Assembly: GCA_937925525.1 (NCBI GenBank)
Contig: CALALS010000121.1
Coordinates: 1 to 21,227, forward strand
Direction of reading: 5' to 3'
DNA from: an uncultured Flavobacteriales bacterium
GTDB lineage: Bacteria > Bacteroidota > Bacteroidia > Flavobacteriales_E > Vicingaceae
DNA: 21,227 nt
A model generated the notes under the pieces. The model worked only from the letters and a program-made list of their open reading frames with translations, had not been told where the DNA came from and ran no database searches. Position 1 is the first letter of the stretch; the number at the start of each line of letters is the position of its first letter. Of the stretch, positions 6,887-14,095 are shown one piece after another. The position numbers and the translations under genes were made by a program.

Positions 6887-8824
6887 ATCATCAATTTGTT
6901 CTAGGTTACCTTTCCAGTCTTTGAAGGCTTGGTCAATAATATCCCTTTGTTCTTCCATTGTTTTTTCTTGAATAGACAACAGTAGCTTTTTGAAATTAGC
7001 CGCCTTGAACTTTTTGCTTTTCTCTCCCCCAAACTGGTCGGCATAACCATCTGTGAATATATAAATGCTGTCGCCTTTCTGTAATTCTATTTTGTGGGTA
7101 GTGTAGGGTTTGTTTTCTGCGTACTTGCCTATCGGTTGTTTGTCTGCCTTTATCTCTATCAGTTCGTATTCGTCATTCCGAACTTGATTCGGAATCTGTT
7201 CTTTTTCAGATGCTGCATCAAGTTCAGCATGACGCACTATCCAAAGCGGATTGTTGGCGCCCGCATATTCTAATTTATTTCCATCAAGAGAGCAAAGCGC
7301 TATATCCATTCCGTCTTTTACTTCTTCTTCACTTTTCTCAAATTCTGCTATTACTATTTCTCTGGTTTTGTTTAGTATTTTTCCGGGTTCTGTTAGTCCG
7401 TATTCTCTTACGCTTCTATTTAATCCATTATTACACACTACGCTTACCATAGCTCCGGGCACGCCATGTCCCGTGCAATCAGCAGCAGCAAACAGTACTT
7501 TTCCTTCTTTGTGTTCTAACCAATAAAAATCCCCTGCTACTATGTCTTTGGGTTTGTAAAGAATAAAGCTATTGGGCAAAAACTCTTTTACGGTTTTGAT
7601 TGGAGGGAGAATTGCTCCTTGTATTCGTTTTGCATAATTAATACTATCTGTAATTTCTTTATTTTTCTCCTCTATTATTAATTTTTGATGCTTGGTTATT
7701 TTAAATCGATTGAACAATAATATCATCCCTATTATTAGTATTATAAGTCCACAGACAACCGCAATAATTATAACTTTCTGTTTTTCTTGTCTCGATTTTT
7801 CAACTATTAGCTGAGCCTGATGTTCTTTTTCTTTAAGAGCAGTTTCTTTTTCATGTTCAAAATTAAGCTGGGCCTCAACAATTTTTTTTGCGCTTTCGGC
7901 ATTGTTTATTGAATCATTTAAAGCTGTGTACTCTTTAAAATAATAATAGGCACTATCAATTTTATTAAGTTTTTCATAAGCACCGCTAAGTCTATTGTTA
8001 ATGCCGAGCATTGGCGATATATTTCCTGTCATCTTTGCCGCTTTCATTGCATTTTTAGAATGTTGTATCGATTGGGAATAATTTCCCTCCAAAAACTCTA
8101 TCTCGGCCAGATTATTTTCAACCCATATTTTTGAATACAAATCATCTTCGCTCATTAATTTTACAGCCTTTTTAACATATGTTTTTGCAGAGTCTATATT
8201 TCCCATTCGCCTGTAAGTTTCAGAAATTTGATTAAATGTTATGGCTAATTGAGAAGAGTCTCCTTGCTTAACTCTATAATTATAGCTTAAATATAGGTAC
8301 TCCAATGCTTTTTCAAATTTTTTTTGATTGATATACGCTGAGCCAATATTATGACAAATTTGTGCTTTAGTATTATAGTCTTCTGCGTTAATCCCTTCTA
8401 AAGCATTTATAAAATACTTTATCGCCTTTTCGTATTCTCCTCCAGAATAATATACTGTTCCTAAATTTCCATAGATAGTAACTGGGCTAACTCCTATGCC
8501 TTCATATAATTCAATAGATTTTTGATACGCTTTTGTAGCAACAAAAAAATTTCCTTTATATAAATTTGCTCCACCTTTACTGTTCCAGAAAAAAGCCTCT
8601 TGGGCAACCATTTTATTTTTTTTAGATAACTCAATACCTATATCTGCTATTTTTTCTGTAGAGTCCGGGTTGTTTTGAAGAATCAACATTGAGTATTTTC
8701 CTAAAGCTTTCAGCCTAATAGAATCGGAGTTTGATTTATCATTCCAAATATTTAATAGGCTATCTCCCTGGCTATATGAAATAGTGCTGACAAAAAATAA
8801 TGTAATTAAAAATAACGCTCTCAT
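6860..8824 (-). CDS. Membrane-bound TPR sensor with SpoIIE/RsbU-type PP2C phosphatase domain
   Basis: Predicted transmembrane Ser/Thr phosphatase. Signal peptide at 1-19, periplasmic TPR-like helical repeats at about 40-300 (for example GNLGTVYYSGGEYEKAIKYF and HNIGSAYINQKKFEKALEYL), a charged coiled coil (315-350), one membrane helix (351-371), a short cytoplasmic coiled coil, then the phosphatase domain (about 395-654). Metal-binding positions look intact: GDFYW, ADCTGHGVPGAM, KDGMD, FTDGYADQFGG and IDDVC. An 18-20 residue segment starting at residue 532 (HAELDAASEKEQIPNQVR) is a translated palindromic repeat absent from the paralogue upstream; it falls in a turn between two strands, so activity may survive. 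The start ATG overlaps the upstream stop by 4 nt (ATGA), suggesting translational coupling. It is last in the four-gene cassette. The dephosphorylated target is unknown. Confidence 0.88.
   Translation of the reverse strand: MRALFLITLFFVSTISYSQGDSLLNIWNDKSNSDSIRLKALGKYSMLILQNNPDSTEKIADIGIELSKKNKMVAQEAFFWNSKGGANLYKGNFFVATKAYQKSIELYEGIGVSPVTIYGNLGTVYYSGGEYEKAIKYFINALEGINAEDYNTKAQICHNIGSAYINQKKFEKALEYLYLSYNYRVKQGDSSQLAITFNQISETYRRMGNIDSAKTYVKKAVKLMSEDDLYSKIWVENNLAEIEFLEGNYSQSIQHSKNAMKAAKMTGNISPMLGINNRLSGAYEKLNKIDSAYYYFKEYTALNDSINNAESAKKIVEAQLNFEHEKETALKEKEHQAQLIVEKSRQEKQKVIIIAVVCGLIILIIGMILLFNRFKITKHQKLIIEEKNKEITDSINYAKRIQGAILPPIKTVKEFLPNSFILYKPKDIVAGDFYWLEHKEGKVLFAAADCTGHGVPGAMVSVVCNNGLNRSVREYGLTEPGKILNKTREIVIAEFEKSEEEVKDGMDIALCSLDGNKLEYAGANNPLWIVRHAELDAASEKEQIPNQVRNDEYELIEIKADKQPIGKYAENKPYTTHKIELQKGDSIYIFTDGYADQFGGEKSKKFKAANFKKLLLSIQEKTMEEQRDIIDQAFKDWKGNLEQIDDVCIIGVRI
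7171..7234. repeat. Palindromic repeat element inserted in frame within the PP2C coding region
   Basis: Two 28-nt arms (7171-7198 and 7207-7234) are inverted copies with 23 of 28 matches and an 8-nt spacer. Each arm is itself a hairpin: ATTCCGAA/TTCGGAAT in the left arm, ATGCTG/CAGCAT in the right. The arm-to-arm differences preserve pairing within each hairpin. The element is read through on the minus strand as RHAELDAASEKEQIPNQVR then NDE, a peptide I associate from memory with dispersed repeats of this kind in Bacteroidota. Confidence 0.85.
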
Positions 8825-10638
8825 ATTTTAACTCCCATTACACAAACATCGTCAATTTGTTCCAGGTTGCCTTTCCACTTTTCAAAAGCATCCATTAGTT
8901 TTTCTTTTTGAACATCCATATTTAATGAATGAATTGATAATAGAAGCTCTTTAAATGGCTTTGATTTAAGCTTTTTTCCGTTTTCTCCACCAAATTGGTC
9001 AACATAACCATCAGAAAAAAGATAAATTACATCTCCTTTTTCAATTACAATTTCCTGTTTAGAAAAGGTATTGTCTTCGTAAATAGCACCACCAATTGAT
9101 TTTCTATCTGCATCAACCTCTAAAACTTCATTATTTCTTATGATAACTAACGGTCTGTTGGCTCCGGAAAACCGCAACAAGTTTCTTTGTTTGTTAATTC
9201 CGCAGAGCACAATGTCCATTCCGTCATTTGCTTCAGATTTTGCTCCTTCCTTTTTAAAAACTGAACGGACTTCTTGACTTACTTTTTCTAAAATTTTTGC
9301 AGTGTCGCTTTCATTTTCTTCAATAATGATTTTATTTAATGCGTTGTTACAAACCATTGAAACCATAGCTCCGGGAACGCCATGCCCGGTACAATCTGCA
9401 ACAGCAATAAAGTCAATCTCTTTTTTGGAATGGAACCAATAGAAATCGCCACTTACAATATCTTTTGGCTGAAACAAAATAAAGTGTTCTGGAAATTCTT
9501 GAGCTATAATTTCCGGTGAACAAAGTATGGTTTCTTGAAGCATTTTTGCATACTCAATACTGCTTCGTATTTCCTTGTTTTTTTCTTTGAACAACAAAGC
9601 TTCTTTTTCTGCTTGCTCAACTGCCATTGCAATTTGTTGTTGCTTCAGTTGGTTAGCGGTTTCAGAGTTGAGAATAGTTTCTCTTATTTGATGAAATTGT
9701 TTAATATAATTTAATGATAGCTGATAATTATTTTTAATTTCTTCAAGAATAGATAGTTGCTCAAGTACTTCTGCTTGAAGAGATTTTATATTAAGTTCTT
9801 GCGAAAGCTTTAATGCTAATACAAGGTTTTTTTCTGCCTCTGTGTTTTGATTAATCTTTAATTGGTTTTTAGCCTTTCCTAGTAAACACAGCAACCTTAA
9901 GCGACTATCATTTTTATTGGCTGACTGAGTTGCCTGTTGATAATACGTGATTGACTTTTCTGCTTGTCCTTGGCTTTCAAATAAGCTTGCTAAACCAACA
10001 TAAGTCCATGGTAACCCGTTAATGTCGCCAATTTGGCTTCTAAGTTCTAAGCTTTTTTGGTAATATTCTTCAGAAGCATAAAAGTCTTTGTTCAAAAGAT
10101 GGTTTCTTCCTAGTAAGTTTAAAGCAGAGGCTTTGCCTAAATCGTCTTTTAGTTCTTCTCTAACAGCAAGAACATCCGTAAAACACTCTATGGCGCTTGG
10201 ATATTCTTTTATGCGAGAATAGACTTGACCTAAAGTAGTTAATGCATCGGCAACCGCTGGTTTGTTGCCCATTTCTTTGGCTATACTAACTGCATTAGAT
10301 GCATAATGAAGTGCTTTTTCATATTGACCATACTGGTCATAAATAAGCGCCAAGATGTTTTTACTTCTTGTTAAACCAAGTAAGTCTTTAGATGCTTGAA
10401 AAAAATTGTGGCAGTCTAACACCTCTTGTAAAAAGTTTTTTTCTCCTCCTTGCCAAAACTCTAAGAGTAGTATGTTTAATTTAGAAAAGCAAATGCCTTT
10501 TAAATACGCTTGTCCTTTTGACTCTTCAAGCAATGTATTTGCAAGTTCAAGTGATTTTTTACGATTTGTATATCTGTATTGCCAAGCCTCTTGAAGTTGT
10601 TTGTTAATTTGCTTTTCTATTGTCTTTTCTTCTGTCAT
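8821..10638 (-). CDS. Cytosolic TPR protein with SpoIIE/RsbU-type PP2C phosphatase domain
   Basis: Predicted soluble Ser/Thr phosphatase, paralogue of the next gene. It has no signal peptide and no membrane helix. Residues about 15-320 are TPR-like repeats (for example ALTTLGQVYSRIKEYPSAIECF and ALNLLGRNHLLNKDFYASEEYY). A glutamine- and lysine-rich coiled coil (325-365) links to the phosphatase domain (about 360-605). Metal-binding motifs are intact: GDFYWF, ADCTGHGVPGAM, NDGMD, FSDGYVDQFGG and IDDVC. It has no equivalent of the repeat-encoded segment in its paralogue: after GANRPLVIIR it goes straight to NNEVLEVDADR. One base separates it from the upstream CsgG-like gene and its stop overlaps the downstream start (ATGA). 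The TPR domain may bind a partner in the same pathway; that is inference. Confidence 0.88.
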   Translation of the reverse strand: MTEEKTIEKQINKQLQEAWQYRYTNRKKSLELANTLLEESKGQAYLKGICFSKLNILLLEFWQGGEKNFLQEVLDCHNFFQASKDLLGLTRSKNILALIYDQYGQYEKALHYASNAVSIAKEMGNKPAVADALTTLGQVYSRIKEYPSAIECFTDVLAVREELKDDLGKASALNLLGRNHLLNKDFYASEEYYQKSLELRSQIGDINGLPWTYVGLASLFESQGQAEKSITYYQQATQSANKNDSRLRLLCLLGKAKNQLKINQNTEAEKNLVLALKLSQELNIKSLQAEVLEQLSILEEIKNNYQLSLNYIKQFHQIRETILNSETANQLKQQQIAMAVEQAEKEALLFKEKNKEIRSSIEYAKMLQETILCSPEIIAQEFPEHFILFQPKDIVSGDFYWFHSKKEIDFIAVADCTGHGVPGAMVSMVCNNALNKIIIEENESDTAKILEKVSQEVRSVFKKEGAKSEANDGMDIVLCGINKQRNLLRFSGANRPLVIIRNNEVLEVDADRKSIGGAIYEDNTFSKQEIVIEKGDVIYLFSDGYVDQFGGENGKKLKSKPFKELLLSIHSLNMDVQKEKLMDAFEKWKGNLEQIDDVCVMGVKI

Positions 10639-10639
10639 C

Positions 10640-12736
10640 TTATTTTGGCCAAAACTTCATCGTTGTTTCAAGAGCCTTTGTGCTTGAATCATTTGGGTGG
10701 GTTTCCATTAAATTTTTGGTGACTTTTCTAGCCTCATCAAAATAACCAATATTTGTATAAGCCAGAGCGATAAGCATTATTTGAGAAGACTCTATTTCAC
10801 TATTTAAGAATGTACACGTTTTTAGTGCCGCATACCTGGTGTTAATTTCATCTATGTACTGGTGAGCGTTTTTATATTTTTGTGCATTTTCTGTTAATAT
10901 TCCGCAAGAAAGCTTGTCGTCAGATATTTGTCTATGGAAGTTTTTAGTTTGTTGTTCTGCTGTTTTAATTGCTGATTTTAGTTGACTGAATGTTGTTGTA
11001 AATTCTTTAGGCTCAAAAGGTGTTTTTTCATTTGCTTTTTTAAATTTTTCTAAGGTCTCTTCTGCTTCTTTTACTTTTCCTTTATCTGCCAATGCTTCTA
11101 TTAAATCTTCCCATGCATCAAGGGTAATATCAAGCTCTTTTTCTGTAGTTGGAGGATGCTTTTTAATGTATAATTCACAAAGTTCAATAACTAAATCTAG
11201 CTGGTTATCCATTTCTCTTTTGCTAAATCCCCATTTTACCAACTCTTCAATTTCTTGTTTTTTTTCAGCTTTTATTTTTTCTCTAACCTCTATTATTTTT
11301 TTCTGGTTTTCTCTTATTTTATAAATGTCTTCTATATAGTCGGTTTGTAAGTCATAGCCTTCAGACTCATCATCTGTGCCTTCATAAACTTCAAGGCCAA
11401 AATCTACTATTTTTTTCATAAAAGTCGTATCTTCAAAATAACGTGCCATTGGATAAAATGACGTCATTTCATCAAACGAAACTTCTTCTTGGTGAACTAA
11501 AATTTCTTCTTTTTTTCTACTTAATATATTTACCGTATAGACCGATCTTAATCTTTCATACTGGCGTTTATCTAGTTTATGAAAAATATAATCCCAGTCT
11601 AAGTCATCAAAAAAATCAGCTGTTTCTGCAACTTCGGTTAACGCTATTAGCGACTGAACGTTTTTCTTGCCCCTTTCTCTCGCTTCTAATTCCTCTATCG
11701 CTTGTTCTAGCTGCATTTTTACGCTGGTGTAATACATACTTGTGGCATATTTTTCAATGTATTTTCCTCCTACCTCAACAACGTCTTCTAATCTTTTCAA
11801 AGAGTTTAGTGCCAAAACATCATACATTCCCATCATCTCTCCGGCTGTTATTGGAGAATTTTCTCCATATAGTTTTAATTCGGGTTTTATACCCATTTTT
11901 ATCAGTTCTTCATTAAACTCAAGTAGCTGACTATAATTATAAGATGATAGTAGACTGCTCCATATATTTGTAAGCTTGATGCCCAAATCTGATGCTTGAA
12001 TATTTACCTGATTGATTTGTTCTTTTATTTGCTCTTTTAACAGCTTTTCGCGTTGAATATCAATTTCCTTTATCCGTTGTTTTACCTCTTCTAATTTACT
12101 TTTAGCCACTAAAAAACTTGGATAAGTAGTGGTTGTTTCTTCCAATATTTTTTTTGCTTCGCCCGTCAAACCCTGGTCTTGATAGTTGATGGCATTAGAG
12201 TAGTTAATTACAGCTGTGAGCTCCACATCTTTTTTGGTGTCAAAAATTTCGGTTTTATCAGGGTTGTACTGAACTTTTAATCCTTTGGAAAGAATACTGA
12301 CAAGTTGTTTATGAAGACTAAAAAAATTACTTTGACTTCCTGTTACTTCTTCTGCAACAATAACGCCTCCGGTTTCTACATCAATTAATCTTGCATCTAT
12401 TCTTATGGTATTATCCAAAATAAAAAATGCGCCTGTTAAAATGGTTTGTGCACCCAAACCTTGCCCCAGTTTTTGAGCCGTGCTTTGGTCAAAATATTTG
12501 GACTGATTTAGTTTAATTTCACCTATCAGCTTTTCCAGTTTTTCTCTCTCTACTATTGTTATTCCGGGCACTTTTGAGAAGTCTGTAATAAGCATGTCTG
12601 CAATTCCTTTAGATAGCGCATTGTATTTTACGTTTCCTGAGGTATTGTCAAAATAAGAAATAGCAACTGTTCTGCTTTTTAAGGAGGTACAAAGCCAAAT
12701 AAAAATGAAAGATATGACAACTCTTTTAGGTATCAT
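10640..12736 (-). CDS. Exported CsgG/FlgO-like domain protein with long helical C-terminal region
   Basis: Envelope protein of unknown function. A hydrophobic N-terminus (6-17) serves as signal peptide or anchor; Cys16 follows Leu, a poor lipobox, so lipidation is doubtful. Residues about 22-155 form a CsgG/FlgO-like (also TolB-N-like) domain: VAISYFDNTSG, KGIADMLITDFSKV, ITIVEREKLEKLIGE, AQTILTGAFFILDNTIRIDARLIDVETG. This domain is clearly homologous to the one in the preceding gene. The remaining 540 residues are predominantly charged alpha-helix with coiled-coil stretches (about 205-245 and 475-500) and a TPR-like end. No enzyme motif is visible. Its start overlaps the preceding stop (ATGA). 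CsgG itself is an outer-membrane secretion pore, but nothing here (no curli genes, no recognised pore segment) supports that role. Confidence 0.75.
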   Translation of the reverse strand: MIPKRVVISFIFIWLCTSLKSRTVAISYFDNTSGNVKYNALSKGIADMLITDFSKVPGITIVEREKLEKLIGEIKLNQSKYFDQSTAQKLGQGLGAQTILTGAFFILDNTIRIDARLIDVETGGVIVAEEVTGSQSNFFSLHKQLVSILSKGLKVQYNPDKTEIFDTKKDVELTAVINYSNAINYQDQGLTGEAKKILEETTTTYPSFLVAKSKLEEVKQRIKEIDIQREKLLKEQIKEQINQVNIQASDLGIKLTNIWSSLLSSYNYSQLLEFNEELIKMGIKPELKLYGENSPITAGEMMGMYDVLALNSLKRLEDVVEVGGKYIEKYATSMYYTSVKMQLEQAIEELEARERGKKNVQSLIALTEVAETADFFDDLDWDYIFHKLDKRQYERLRSVYTVNILSRKKEEILVHQEEVSFDEMTSFYPMARYFEDTTFMKKIVDFGLEVYEGTDDESEGYDLQTDYIEDIYKIRENQKKIIEVREKIKAEKKQEIEELVKWGFSKREMDNQLDLVIELCELYIKKHPPTTEKELDITLDAWEDLIEALADKGKVKEAEETLEKFKKANEKTPFEPKEFTTTFSQLKSAIKTAEQQTKNFHRQISDDKLSCGILTENAQKYKNAHQYIDEINTRYAALKTCTFLNSEIESSQIMLIALAYTNIGYFDEARKVTKNLMETHPNDSSTKALETTMKFWPK

Positions 12737-14037
12737 GCAGGTTGTTTAAGTTTTTGAAGTGCCTTTTTTGCCGGTTCAAAATTTGGTTGTGCTTTTATCA
12801 CTTCTTCAAATTTTTGAATTGCTTCTGTTGTTTTTCCTGCGTCCATTAACTCTAATCCTTCGGAGTATTTTAAACTTATTTCATAAGATATTTTTTCCTT
12901 GTTAAAGTTGTTCTCAACTTCCTGTTTTTCTTCTACCGCTAAATCAATATTTAATCCGCTTAACAATTTCCAAACCAACTTTTTTTCAAGAGTAAAAAAA
13001 TCTGAAGCTGGGCCGTCAATTCCTTCTGATTTTACAATTTTTCCTGTTTCCACTTCTATTAGTCTGGCATCTATTCTCAAACTTCCCATCAACTCAAAGT
13101 AAGCTCCTGTTAAAATATGCTCTACTCCCAAAAGCTTCCCTAATTTTGTAGCTGTAGCTGCATCAAAGCTTTCGGTGTTGTTCATGTTTTGCTCTTCTAT
13201 AATTTCTTGTATTCTGTCTCGTTCAATTACATTTAACATTTTAACTTTTGATAAATCAGATATTATCATTGCTGCTAGCCCCTTCTTAAGTTTGTCTAAA
13301 CTTTTATCGTCCGAACTATTATCAAAATATAAAACCGCTATTCGTTTTGCATCAGGATTTGGAGTTATGCTATTTAGGTTTTCTATCATCTGCTCCTGAT
13401 TTTCTATTTCTGTGTTTTCTGTTGATATTGGATCTGTTATTTCTGTATTATTTGTTGTTGTTTCTTTATTAAACAGCTGTTCTTTAAAAGCAAATAATAC
13501 TGTAATAATAACTATTGCCAGCCCAATAGAATAAATAACCGCTTTATTGCTTTGCTTACTTTTTTGCTCTAGTTTGATTGATGGGGATTTTTCGGCATAA
13601 TCTTGAATTGGAGATTGCAATTCATTGGGAATTTGCCCCTGCAGATACTCTAAAAAAAACCAATTGGATAAACTCGCCAACGCTGATTGACAAGGAGCTA
13701 TCCATTCCTGAGTTGTTTCAGATAAATCTTCTTGAGCGTGAGCAGCATAATTTCCATAGGTTTGAATTGTGCCTATTAAAATGCCTATTCTGTCCGGAAC
13801 AATTTTTTTTTGAACCAGCTCACGGCCATAGTCGCTCAACATCATTTTCTTTTTTGGTTCGCCAATATCTTTTAAGTAAATGAATCTGCAAATTGCTTCT
13901 GTGGTTTTTCTTGCGTTTTGTAAAAAGGTATCCGGGTCTTGTTCGGCATAACCAAAAGATTTTACCAACATCCTGCTAAGATGACTTACCTTTTCTTCTA
14001 GGCTTTCAATTTTAGAGTCTTTCTCGTTTTCGTTCAT
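12733..14037 (-). CDS. DUF4145-like head, TM segment and CsgG/FlgO-like periplasmic domain protein
   Basis: Predicted single-pass inner-membrane protein and first gene of the cassette. Residues about 1-25 are a charged coiled coil. About 35-135 resemble DUF4145 (a HEPN-type helical domain): ARKTTEAICRFIYLKDIG, then YGRELVQKKIVPDRI, then GNYAAHAQEDLS. The Arg expected about eight residues before the His in many HEPN proteins reads Gln here (IQTYGNYAAH). A Lys-rich stretch precedes the membrane helix (165-185), which puts the N-terminus inside. After a Thr/Asn/Glu-rich linker, residues 231-366 form the CsgG/FlgO-like domain (RIAVLYFDNSSDD, KGLAAMIISDLSKV, GVEHILTGAYFELMGSLRIDARLIEVETG). One TPR-like hairpin closes the protein (388-432). 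It may sense the envelope and signal to the cytosol; this is inference. Confidence 0.75.
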   Translation of the reverse strand: MNENEKDSKIESLEEKVSHLSRMLVKSFGYAEQDPDTFLQNARKTTEAICRFIYLKDIGEPKKKMMLSDYGRELVQKKIVPDRIGILIGTIQTYGNYAAHAQEDLSETTQEWIAPCQSALASLSNWFFLEYLQGQIPNELQSPIQDYAEKSPSIKLEQKSKQSNKAVIYSIGLAIVIITVLFAFKEQLFNKETTTNNTEITDPISTENTEIENQEQMIENLNSITPNPDAKRIAVLYFDNSSDDKSLDKLKKGLAAMIISDLSKVKMLNVIERDRIQEIIEEQNMNNTESFDAATATKLGKLLGVEHILTGAYFELMGSLRIDARLIEVETGKIVKSEGIDGPASDFFTLEKKLVWKLLSGLNIDLAVEEKQEVENNFNKEKISYEISLKYSEGLELMDAGKTTEAIQKFEEVIKAQPNFEPAKKALQKLKQPA

Positions 14038-14039
14038 AA

Positions 14040-14055
14040 GAGATAAAAGTATCTC
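14040..14055. repeat. Perfect inverted repeat just before the cassette's first start codon
   Basis: GAGATA and TATCTC are perfect 6-bp arms around a 4-nt centre, ending 2 nt before the ATG on the minus strand. It could be an operator or an mRNA hairpin controlling initiation. The loop region includes TACTTTTA, seven of eight to the -7 consensus, but this is too close to the start to be confident. Confidence 0.35.
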
Positions 14056-14095
14056 CCGAAGATAAGAAAAGCTACAAACATCTTTTTTGATTTTA

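Noticed and set aside
7171..7234. CRISPR repeat or intrinsic terminator
   Set aside because: Single element with inverted arms inside an open reading frame; no regularly spaced direct repeats and no T-run.
11443..11916. 157-codon open frame on the plus strand
   Set aside because: Antisense to the helical tail of the CsgG-like protein; leucine- and serine-rich mirror of a Lys/Glu-rich coding strand, no family features.
10640..14037. Curli secretion (CsgG) locus
   Set aside because: No CsgA/B/E/F-like genes are nearby, the CsgG-like domains lack recognisable pore segments, and one is fused to a cytosolic domain through an inner-membrane helix.
12733..14037. Defence (HEPN toxin) module
   Set aside because: The HEPN-type His is present but the paired Arg is not, there is no antitoxin-like neighbour, and the context is phosphatase signalling.
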